Source: Myxococcales bacterium
GTDB taxonomy: Bacteria; Myxococcota_A; Polyangia; Haliangiales; Haliangiaceae
Assembly (NCBI GenBank): GCA_016794525.1
Contig: JAEUJY010000034.1
Coordinates: 117,195-181,194, forward strand
DNA: 64,000 nucleotides
Direction of reading: 5' to 3'
How positions within the stretch are numbered: the stretch's first letter is position 1; each line of letters begins with the position of its first letter. Shown here one piece after another: positions 20,201 to 29,900 of the stretch. Made by a program: the position numbers and the translations under genes. The notes below the pieces were generated by a model. It made no database searches. It had not been told where the DNA came from and saw only the letters and a list, made by a program, of their open reading frames with translations.

Positions 20201-20368
20201 GACCAGATGGCGTATGGGCCGATGGGGCCGTTGCAACGCACGGGGGCGCTGTCACACAGCTGCACGACGCATATCTGCGGAGTGCTTCGCGCCGGTGGGG
20301 TTCGTGGCGTCCCAGGCCTCCCGGCGGAGGCGCGCAACTTTCTCAAGCGCATGTTCGGCCTCCGATAG
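17231..20368 (+). CDS. RHS/YD-repeat protein with variable C-terminal tip, probably 5'-shortened
   Basis: Up to 1,045 residues from ATG 17231. No signal peptide or N-terminal delivery domain is seen and full RHS proteins are usually longer, so the 5' end is probably lost. About twelve YD repeats (YDSLGQVL, YDGLGRVT, YDGAGNVA and others, residues about 70-600) would form the beta-cocoon shell. The conserved core end RAYDPAVGRFLQRDP...DPSGL lies at about residues 690-732. The remaining 313 residues are the tip. Its last part has a His-bearing strand (GGMHFTVEVEIGG, about 928) and a Cys-bearing helix (SHSCTTHICGVLRAGG, about 1010), the order expected for a circularly permuted NlpC/P60 (papain-like) domain; this is inference. 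Tip DNA is much less G+C-rich: 29 of 60 bases in 20041-20100. Confidence 0.85.
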   Translation: MAGRCGAAKHCRVVASACLTAKRLAELIKRDRAGVVRRPRGRVVFVAAPFEAPATPFDPAASLATRYGTTTVYDRRGRAIRSVEANGYFPTATQTFASSQVYVSEVAVSYMSGNAIVASWGPEEHDPTSSRYQHRDQRILTAIGRELQRTRRSASWAILDKVEQDWDLLGRVIATRRYATPTSTTPSTVWTTHYDSLGQVLSMQEPGASAVDTTYDEDGNALETSWMDGSRRRVARTSYDGLGRVTKRDLASILSGVETLESRDIYHYDTHSGASEQPAQAATLLRGRLSWIENPSAGNVYFGYDPLGRGTTEVYKYAGLTGVTSQTSALSAGGVPITLTLKTPQTTDTLTYDYDSAWRNTTIKAGTSTLFNASAITTLGEYRTVVFGNGVSENYTYAATGRREPLTTTIMTASGAYMFENRARDAAGRVVTEAHSTPTGSTTFTTSYDSLGRLQNRVQMSGIMPGIEGFTYDGLGNLATRTSTTGSGDRVYTTDATDPDRLCRFATPGTSLGTVCDFTYDGAGNVATDKTNGQTRTFTYDAGQRITKITRGQQTVNLAYGPLGRLKTTVYGTNARTVWNLGGLIERRTRADGVVQLERMIPGPLGVFVSLRTTLNASGTPAATETIYRHGDGRANRFFTKASGHAVQQATYAAFGTKTSDTGTQGITYTDDLWNGGDDLPEVGVTLLGPRAYDPAVGRFLQRDPIAVMARSTTANPYAFSFNDPVNYSDPSGLCAESPIAVVCAFDKALAIGAGASLVGFMFDNSSGSAHPQGTATGASQMHVAGGIAMPNSTSVVATAGRLWGRYNAAQLKEFVAIRAANARLELSALSCGFTGGCMPLADVLANVKPPNPDWTAEVRETVDELQNCAGADDCADNAGRVSAHVGAKISTAYALAVAGPASEIPKAATPGGVARIRYYQPQNGGGMHFTVEVEIGGESLTTHMTSNLAETETRVVATGTGKIKGFGDPIGKPVEFALPNPAAARAMQLDQMAYGPMGPLQRTGALSHSCTTHICGVLRAGGVRGVPGLPAEARNFLKRMFGLR

Positions 20369-20431
20369 AGCAGCGTGCTATGGTAGCCGTGGTCGTAGTG
20401 TAGTTGTCAGCCACTATGCGGAGAGTAAGCA

Positions 20432-20773
20432 ATGGCAGCGTACGATTGTGAAATGCATGAGCTTCAATGGGGTGTCCCCATGTGTCGCTCGGTTTACGAC
20501 GCGCTGTTGGCAGTGCGGAGGCCGGATGTCACTGCGGTCTTTGACAGGGACGGGATCGCCTACCTTCTCTGCCCAGACTGTGCCGAGAAGGCACGCGCGG
20601 TCGTCGCTGCTGAGGAAGGTACGCTGGACGACGCTGCGCTGAACTTCTGGTTCGAGGGACGAACCATGGGTGACTGCGTCGTCTGCCTGGACGAGCGCCT
20701 GAAGGCGGTGGGCCTTCCGTCGGTGAGCGAGTTGTTGGACGAGGCGCGCGCCCGCCGGGATGCGAGCAGGTAG
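20432..20773 (+). CDS. Candidate cognate immunity protein of the RHS tip
   Basis: A 113-residue protein; ATG 20432 follows GGAGAG. It is acidic and cysteine-containing: Cys near the N-terminus (YDCEMHEL, VPMCRSV), LLCPDCAEKA, and GDCVVCLDERL, so CxxC pairs could bind zinc. It lies 63 bp after the RHS stop on the same strand and shares the lower G+C content of the RHS tip at its 5' end. These are the usual signs of a cognate immunity gene acquired with the toxin tip. No family recognised; the assignment rests on position. Confidence 0.6.
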   Translation: MAAYDCEMHELQWGVPMCRSVYDALLAVRRPDVTAVFDRDGIAYLLCPDCAEKARAVVAAEEGTLDDAALNFWFEGRTMGDCVVCLDERLKAVGLPSVSELLDEARARRDASR

Positions 20774-21036
20774 CCGCGAACTCGCGCTCGGCCAGCGTGG
20801 CTGCAGCCCGCAGGCGCAACGTCGTCAGGCGATGCGGGCGTGGCGTGGGCGGTGGCGGCTGGGGTAGCGTGGGCGACTTTCGTCGACCCGAAGGGGTTAC
20901 GGGAGTCGAGCCGCATATCGACGACAGGGGACGGTCGCGACTCCGCGTGCTGACCGAGCCAGAGTGATGGGGGTGGCTGCGCCGGGGCCCGGGCCCCCTG
21001 GGCGTCGGCCTCGATCGCGGTGCATCCCGCCGGCGC

Positions 21037-22029
21037 TCACCCCAGCGCGCGGAGGGCGACGTCGATGCGGGCGGTGACGGTGGCGGTCGACGTGACGGCG
21101 CACAGGTCGAAGAGCGCGGCGTCGTCCCAGCCGCGGGCGCGCAGAGCGGCGAAGCTGGCGTCGGCGAGCTGCCAGGGGGCGAGGGCGACCAGCGCGACGA
21201 GGGCGTGGACGTCGGGATCGAGCGGGGCGGCGGGCGGCGCGGTGGGCGCGCCGAGCCAGGCGGCGACGGTGGCGATCACGTCGGCGCGGGTGGCGCGCGG
21301 CAGGTAGGCGGGGTCGCGCGCGAACAGGTCGTCGGTCCACGCGGCGAGCGCGGCGGCGGTGGCGGGGCGCTGGGCCAGCGTGAGCGTCGCGGCGCGGGTG
21401 ACGGGCGCGGGGGCGGTAGCGAGCGGCGGCACCGCGGGCTCGGTGGCGGGCGGCGGCGTGGTGACCGCGTAGTCGAGCGGCACGCCGGTGGCGTCGGCGA
21501 TGCGGTTGAGGTGGCCGAAGTACGCGGCCAGCGCGACCGCGTGCAGCACCGCGTCGTCGTCGAGGCCGGCCGCGGCCAGCGCGGCCCTGGCGGCGCCGTC
21601 GAGCGTCCACGGCGCCTCGGTGACCGTCACCGTCAGCGCGGCCAGCGCGCGGCGGCGCGCGTCGGGCCAGCGGGCCGCGACCGCGCGCGGATCGATCGTC
21701 ACCGCCCGGGCCAGGCGGTCATCGTTATCGGCGACACGCAGAAACTCTGCGTGACAGGCCGTTCAATACAAGCACTGGTTGAGCCGCGAGGTGGTCGCGT
21801 TGACCAGCTCGCGCTCGGGCCAGGTGAGCGGGCCGGCGCCGTTGAGCGTCGACGAGCAGCCGAACACCTTGGGGATCAGCGCCGGGTCCAGGCTGTGCGC
21901 GGTGATGATGCCGGGCGCGCCGCCGTGGGCCGGCCGGTACACCGGCGGCAACGGCCGCGCCAGCATGCGGTCGTAGATCTCCTTGAGCGCGCCGGTCGCC
22001 GCGGCCGAACCGATGATCGCGAGGCCCAT
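21037..22029 (-). CDS. AhpD-like peroxidase-related selenoprotein (in-frame TGA = Sec89)
   Basis: The frame from ATG 22029 to the stop at 21037 is continuous for 330 codons except for one TGA at 21765-21763. Read through, it gives NQC-LY-U-TACHAEFLR: the family's CxYCxxxH active site with selenocysteine replacing the second Cys (Cys86, Sec89, His93). Both sides fit the carboxymuconolactone decarboxylase/AhpD-like peroxidase-related family: GGAPGIITAHSLDP and PERELVNATTSRLN before, then LTVTVTEAPW and AVALAAYFGHLNRIADATGV after. A second helical domain ends DLCAVTSTATVTARIDVAL. A SECIS-like hairpin follows the TGA directly. Expected activity: thiol/selenol peroxide or disulphide reduction in the cytosol. 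Alternative: a nonsense mutation or sequencing error. Ordinary gene calling would give two fragments, 21763-22029 and about 21037-21702. Confidence 0.87.
21729..21761 (-). promoter_or_regulatory. Candidate bacterial SECIS element
   Basis: On the mRNA, one base after the UGA, CGGC (21761-21758) pairs with GCCG (21732-21729) and CACGCAG (21753-21747) pairs with CUGCGUG (21741-21735). The apical loop is AGUUU. Sixteen bases separate UGA and loop, and a G is the second loop base, both as expected for SelB-recognised bacterial SECIS hairpins. Confidence 0.8.
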
Positions 22030-22071
22030 CGCTCGAGCCTACACGCACACGCGGCCGCGCGTCGATCGCGG

Positions 22072-22536
22072 TCAGCCACGCTCCAGCGCGATCACGTCGG
22101 CGAGGTCCTTCGGCCGCCCCGCCGCGCGCTTGTTGCGGATCAGCTCCTCGCGTCCGAGGAACGGCAACCGCTCGCCGTGGAGGTCGAGCTCGACCCGACC
22201 ACGCCAGGCTTCATCGAAGGTGACGCCGCTGATCGTCGTGAGGACGTCGATGCGACGTGGCGGCAGGCCGATCTGGTAGACCGTACCTGGCGTCGCGAAG
22301 TCGGTCGACCGCACGCCATGGGTGGTCAGCGGCGCGCCGAACGCCGCCAGGGCTCGATATACCCGCGCGGCGTTGTCGTCGCTCGGTCGCACCAGCACGT
22401 CCAGATCGCCGGTCGCGCGTGGGAGTTGATGCGCGGCGAGCGCGTGCGCGCCTACGATCACGTAGTCGACGCCTGCGTCGCGCAGGCACGCGATCAGATC
22501 GCGGAAGTCGTCGTTGAAGTCAGGGCTCGCGGGCAT
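22072..22536 (-). CDS. MNT-fold nucleotidyltransferase (AbiEii/DUF6036-like)
   Basis: A 154-residue protein from ATG 22536. VDYVIVGAHALAAH followed by ATGDLDVLVRP is the minimal nucleotidyltransferase core (usually GGxAxxxxGxxRxTxDxDxxV) with the metal-binding DLD. Later parts include RIDVLTTISGVTFDEAW and the conserved-looking LGREELIRNKRAAGRPKDLADV. Proteins of this group are often the toxin-like or modifying partner of a small upstream gene, and here the upstream gene overlaps by 17 bp. The substrate (tRNA, protein or small molecule) is unknown. Confidence 0.82.
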   Translation of the reverse strand: MPASPDFNDDFRDLIACLRDAGVDYVIVGAHALAAHQLPRATGDLDVLVRPSDDNAARVYRALAAFGAPLTTHGVRSTDFATPGTVYQIGLPPRRIDVLTTISGVTFDEAWRGRVELDLHGERLPFLGREELIRNKRAAGRPKDLADVIALERG

Positions 22537-22756
22537 CGGACGTCGCGCGGATCAGGCGCCCCGGCGCGTCGGCGCGCGCGTAGGTGGGGATGGGCCGGCC
22601 GGCGGCGGCCCAGGCGTCGAGGGTCAGCGCCCAGACCATGGCGACGCAGTCGCTGGGCGGGACGTCGCGCAGCACGTCGTCGCCGTCGTCGTCGAGCTGG
22701 TGGCGGCTGATCGGCCAACCGGCCCGCGCCTGGGCTCGAGCTTCGCGCGAGGTCAT
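22520..22756 (-). CDS. Small partner of the nucleotidyltransferase
   Basis: A 78-residue protein. ATG 22756 gives MTSREARAQARAGWP, the start I recall for this small family; an ATG at 22792 with GAGGCG upstream would add 12 residues. The middle contains CVAMVWALTLDAWAAAG and PIPTYARADAPGRLIR. It overlaps the nucleotidyltransferase start by 17 bp, so the two are coupled. The size, order and overlap are like a toxin-antitoxin pair, but no neutralising function is established. Confidence 0.65.
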   Translation of the reverse strand: MTSREARAQARAGWPISRHQLDDDGDDVLRDVPPSDCVAMVWALTLDAWAAAGRPIPTYARADAPGRLIRATSDAREP

Positions 22757-22816
22757 GGCCAGAGGATACGTGGCCGTCGAGGCGACGTCCATGGTGCGCC
22801 TCGGGCGCCCCGCCGC

Positions 22817-23683
22817 TCACCGCGGCTGGCGACGACGGATCAGGCCCTCTTGCGCGGCGCTGGCGACCAGGCGGCCGGCGCGATCGAAGAACTGGCCGCG
22901 CACCAGGCCGCGGCCGCCAGAGGCCGAGGGGCTGTCGACGGTGTAGAGCAGCCAGTCGTCGAAGCGGAACGGCCGGTGGAACCACATGACGTGATCGAGC
23001 GACGCGACCTGCATGCCGGGCGACAGCCAGCTGACGCCGTGGGGGTCCATCGCGGTGCCGAGGAACGAGAAGTCGGAGGCGTAGGCGAGCAGGTAGCGGT
23101 GCAGCGCCGGATCGTCGGGCAGCTGATCGATCGCGCGGTACCACAGGCGGCGGTGCGGGTCGGCGACCCGCGGCCGCAGCGGGTCGCGCACCTCGACCGG
23201 GCGGATCTCGATCGGCCGCTCGGCGACCGCCATCGCGCGCATCGGCGGCGGCAGCTGATCGGCGATCGCCAGCGCCATGTCGCGCTCGGAGCGCAGCTCG
23301 TCGGGCGGCGGCACCGCCGGCATCGGGTCCTGGTGATCGAAGCCGTCGACGGCGAGCTGGAACGACGCCTCGAGGCTGAAGATCGCCTCGCCCTCCTGCA
23401 ACGCCGCGACCCGCCGCGTCGTGAACGTCGCGCCGTCGCGCAGCCGATCGACCTGGTAGACGATCGGCTTCGTCACGTCGCCGGCGCGCATGAAGTAGCC
23501 GTGCAGCGAGTGCACCGGCCGGTCGGCGCCGACCGTCTGCGCCGCCGCCGACAGCGCCTGGCCAAGCACCTGGCCGCCGAAGATCGCGCCCCAGCCGAGG
23601 TCCTGGCTGCGGCCGCGGAACAGGTCGCGGTCCAGGCGTTCGAGGGCCAGCAGATCGACGAGCGCGGCGAGCACGGGCTGCAT
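22817..23683 (-). CDS. tesB: Acyl-CoA thioesterase II
   Basis: A 288-residue double-hotdog thioesterase of normal family length, starting at ATG 23683. Evidence is the N-terminal DLFRGRSQDLGWGAIFGGQV, HSLHGYFMRAGD, the catalytic-Asp strand VASLDHVMWFHRPF and the C-terminal SAAQEGLIR carrying the conserved Gln. It hydrolyses medium- to long-chain acyl-CoAs in the cytosol. It is divergent from the enoyl-CoA hydratase gene, 83 bp apart, so the two may share control in acyl-CoA metabolism. Confidence 0.93.
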   Translation of the reverse strand: MQPVLAALVDLLALERLDRDLFRGRSQDLGWGAIFGGQVLGQALSAAAQTVGADRPVHSLHGYFMRAGDVTKPIVYQVDRLRDGATFTTRRVAALQEGEAIFSLEASFQLAVDGFDHQDPMPAVPPPDELRSERDMALAIADQLPPPMRAMAVAERPIEIRPVEVRDPLRPRVADPHRRLWYRAIDQLPDDPALHRYLLAYASDFSFLGTAMDPHGVSWLSPGMQVASLDHVMWFHRPFRFDDWLLYTVDSPSASGGRGLVRGQFFDRAGRLVASAAQEGLIRRRQPR

Positions 23684-23766
23684 GCGGGAGTGGTAGCACC
23701 CGGGCCGCGCGGCGCCCCGTGGTGAGCCGGGCTCGCGCCGGCGCCGGGCTGTGGCACAGTGATCGG

Positions 23767-24521
<755 letters not shown>

Positions 24522-24525
<4 letters not shown>

Positions 24526-24824
24526 GGATCGCGCTCGCGCTGATCGCGGCGCTGGCGATCAGCGGCTGCGTCGTGCGCTACATCCGCGGCACGCAGCTGT
24601 CGGGCACCTGCGACGGCGCGTGCGATCACTACCTCGGCTGCCGCGGCTCGGACATCGGCGGCGTCCGCGAGGCGTGCCTCGCCGAGTGCCCGCAGGTGTT
24701 CGGCGATCGCGACAGCCTGATGGCGTTCGAGAGCCTGTCGTGCCCGGCGACGATCGACTACGTCGAGGGACCGAACCGGCGCCCGCCCGGCGCGCCGCCG
24801 CCGGCCGCCGCGGCGCAGCAGTAG
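24522..24824 (+). CDS. Small cysteine-rich lipoprotein
   Basis: A 100-residue protein; GTG 24522 overlaps the hydratase stop. Signal peptide MRIALALIAALAISGC gives a lipobox SGC at about residue 16. The mature part has a compact Cys cluster (GTCDGACDHYLGC, REACLAECPQ, SLSCPAT), probably disulphide-bonded in the periplasm, then a Pro/Ala tail. The cysteine spacing resembles small secreted Cys-rich domains common in Myxococcota. Function unknown. Confidence 0.7.
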
Positions 24825-24913
24825 CGAGCGGCGCGCTGGCAGACCTCGGCAGGATCGCAATCGCGCCCGGCCGCGTCGACACGGCGGCCCGATCGGTGCG
24901 ATCTCTAGGGGCG

Positions 24914-26884
<1,971 letters not shown>

Positions 26885-26962
26885 GGGTCTTGATCGGGGA
26901 GATCGGAGGGGATCCGAGGGAGATCGGGGGGGCGAGGTCCGTATTATGAGCCGGAGACCACC

Positions 26963-29900
26963 GTGGGATTTTTCGACAAACTCGTTCGCCAGGACAACGA
27001 CCTCGTGGGGTTCGCCGCGCAAGCGGTGACTGCCGCGACCAAGCGGCCGCGTGAGTCGGAGGACGACGGCGACGCCGCGGCCGACGATCGCGCGAGTCGA
27101 TCGCTGCGATCGGGCGACGAGGAGAAGAAGAAGAAGGATCCCGCGAGCCAGGTGCTGGCGGCGGTCCCGGCGGTCGCCGGGCTCGCGCAGAACTTCGGCG
27201 TGCGCATGCCGGTCGGCGTCACGGTCGACGACGAGGGCCTGCACGTCGGCGCCAAGGCGCCGGTCGGCGGCGCCGGCGAGGTCAGCGGGCAGGTCGATAT
27301 CAAGCGGGACGGCACGACGACGGTCGGCGGCCACGCCGAGCTGGGCGCCGGACCGGGCAAGGTCAAGGTCGACGGCGACGTGACCCGCGACGAGGAAGGC
27401 AAGGTCGCGGCCAACGGCAACATCGCCGGCGAGATCGACGCCGGCCCGATCAAGGCCAAGGCGCAGGGCGGCGTCCACCGCGACGCCGAGGGCAAGACCA
27501 CCGCCGAGTACGACGCCGGCGTCGGCTACGACAAGGGCGGCCTCAAGGGCGGCGTGAACGCCTCGGGCAAGCGCGACGCCGACGGCAAGTGGACCAACGA
27601 CGAGAGCGCGTCGGTCGAGTACGAGAACGAAGAGGCGGGGATCAAGGCCAACGCCAAGGGCGGGCTACACCACGAGGACGGCAAGACGACGGCCGAGTAC
27701 GACGCCGGCGTCGGCTACGACAAGGGCGGCGTGAAGGGCGGCGTGAACGCCTCGGGCAAGCGCGACGCCGACGGCAAGTGGACCAACGACGAGAGCGCGT
27801 CGGTCGAGTACGAGAACGAAGAGCTCGGGGTGAACGCGCACGCCAAGGGCGGGCTGCACCACGAGGACGGCAAGACGACCGCCGAGTACGACGCCGGCGC
27901 GAGCTACGACAAGGACGGCGTGAAGGCCGACGTCGGGGCGACCGGGGCGAAGGACAAGGACGGGAAGTGGACCAACGACGAGAGCGCGTCGGTCGAGTAC
28001 GAGAACGAAGAGCTCGGGGTGAACGCGCACGCCAAGGGCGGGCTGCACCACGAGGACGGCAAGACGACGGCCGAGTACGACGCCGGCGCGAGCTACGACA
28101 AGGACGGCGTGAAGGCCGACGTCGGGGCGACCGGGGCGAAGGACAAGGACGGGAAGTGGACCAACGACGAGTCCGCGTCGGTCGAGTACGAGAACGAGAA
28201 GGCGGGCGTCAAGGCCAGCGCCAAGGGCGCGCTGCACCACGAGGGCGGCAAGACCACCGCTGACGCCGAGGCCCACGGCGAGCTCAAGAAGGGCCCGCTC
28301 GACGTCCACGCCGACGGCGAGGTCCACAAGAGCGCCGAGGGCGAGGTCACGGCCAAGGCCAGCGGCCACGCCGGGCTCAAGCACGGCGACGATCACGCCG
28401 AGATCGACGGCCACGTCGAGCGCCACGCCGACGGCAAGGTCGACGGCGAGGCCAAGGCGGCCTGGAACATCAAGGGCCACGCCGGCGAGAAGCTCCTGGC
28501 CGGCGGCGAGCACGAGGGCGCCGAGGAGGAGGGCGTCGATCTGCGCGGCGAGCACGCGCCGGTCGGCCAGCACACGCAGGCGATCGACCAGCTCGCCGGT
28601 GGCGATCTCGAGGACGAAGGCGCCGAGCACCAGGCGGACGAGTCCGAGTCGACCGCGGTCAACGACAACCAGCTGCCCGAGGACCTGAAGGACGTCGGCC
28701 AGGTCGACAGCGAGCACGCGGCCAAGAAGGCCAAGATCGAGGCCGACAGCCACGCCAAGCAGGCCAAGGTCGAGCACAAGCACGACGTCGCGAAGCACCA
28801 CGCGGCGGCCGACAAGAAGCGCCAGCTGGCTGGCCAGCACGGCCAGCACGCCGCGCAGGCTCAGAAGCACAGCGTCGTCGCGGCCAAGCAGAAGAAGACC
28901 GCGACCAAGGACGAGCTGCGCGCCAAGCTGACCAACGCCGCGACGACCCAGAAGGCCAAGCTCGAGGCCGACGTCACCGCGCAGAAGGCCAAGCTCGACG
29001 AGAAGCTCGCCGCCGAGTTCACGAAGCTCGACGAGAGCGAGGCCAAGGAGCAGGCCAAGCTCCAGACCGAGCTCGACAAGCGCACCACCAAGCTCGAGGC
29101 GGACATCGCCAAGAAGCAGGAGGCGCACACCAAGCAGATCGCCAAGGAGCGCGTCGACCTCGACAAGAAGGACGCGACCGAGCAGGCGAACCTGCGGGCC
29201 AAGGCCAAGGCCGACGCCGAGGCGATCAAGGTCGAGGCCGACAAGCAGGCGGCGGCCACGGCCGAGCACGCCAAGCTCAAGGCCAACGACCTGTCGATCA
29301 AGGGCATGACCGAGGCCGGCGGCGCGACCGTCGACGCCAACCGCAAGGCCGAGCAGGCGATCAACGCCGCCAACACGCGCGCCAACGCGCTGCCGGAGGA
29401 CGAGGCCAAGAAGGTGCGCGCCGAGGGCGAGAGCCGCGCGGCGATGGCGCGGGCCGCGGGCGAGCGCAAGAAGGCCGACATCCTGGCCAAGGCCAAGACC
29501 GACGGCGACGCGATCAAGGCCAAGGGCCTGGCCGACGCCGAGGCGCAGAAGAAGGCCGGCGCCGACCGCGCGGCCGCCGCGCTCAAGGCCGGCGAGGACC
29601 AGGCCGCCAAGGTCCACGCCGCGACGATCACCGCGATCGCCGGCATGCAGGCCAAGAGCGACGCCGCGGTCGCCGAGATGAACGCCGAGGTCGCCAAGAT
29701 GAAGGCCGACGTCGCGGCCAAGCAGACCGAGATCACGACGAAGGCGGCCACCCGCCGCACCGAGCTGAAGGCCAAGGCCGAGGCCGAGAAGACCCGCGCG
29801 CTGACCCAGATCGACAAGGAGTACCAGGACGCGCTCAAGACGATCGAGACCAAGGTCGCCGCCGACCTGGCCAAGATCGACGCCGCCAGCGACAAGGATC

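Noticed and set aside
20984..20997. GGGGCCCGGGCCCC palindrome as a terminator
   Set aside because: It is a perfect palindrome with no loop and no T tract, so a stable terminator hairpin is doubtful, although it lies between convergent genes.
21763..21765. Reading the TGA as a simple nonsense mutation
   Set aside because: It falls precisely on a redox cysteine, the downstream part is fully conserved, and a SECIS-like hairpin follows; a second gene in the window shows the same pattern. Sequencing error cannot be excluded from sequence alone.
27461..28219. Tandem repeats as a CRISPR array
   Set aside because: The units are 189-192 bp, contiguous and in frame within a protein; there are no spacers.
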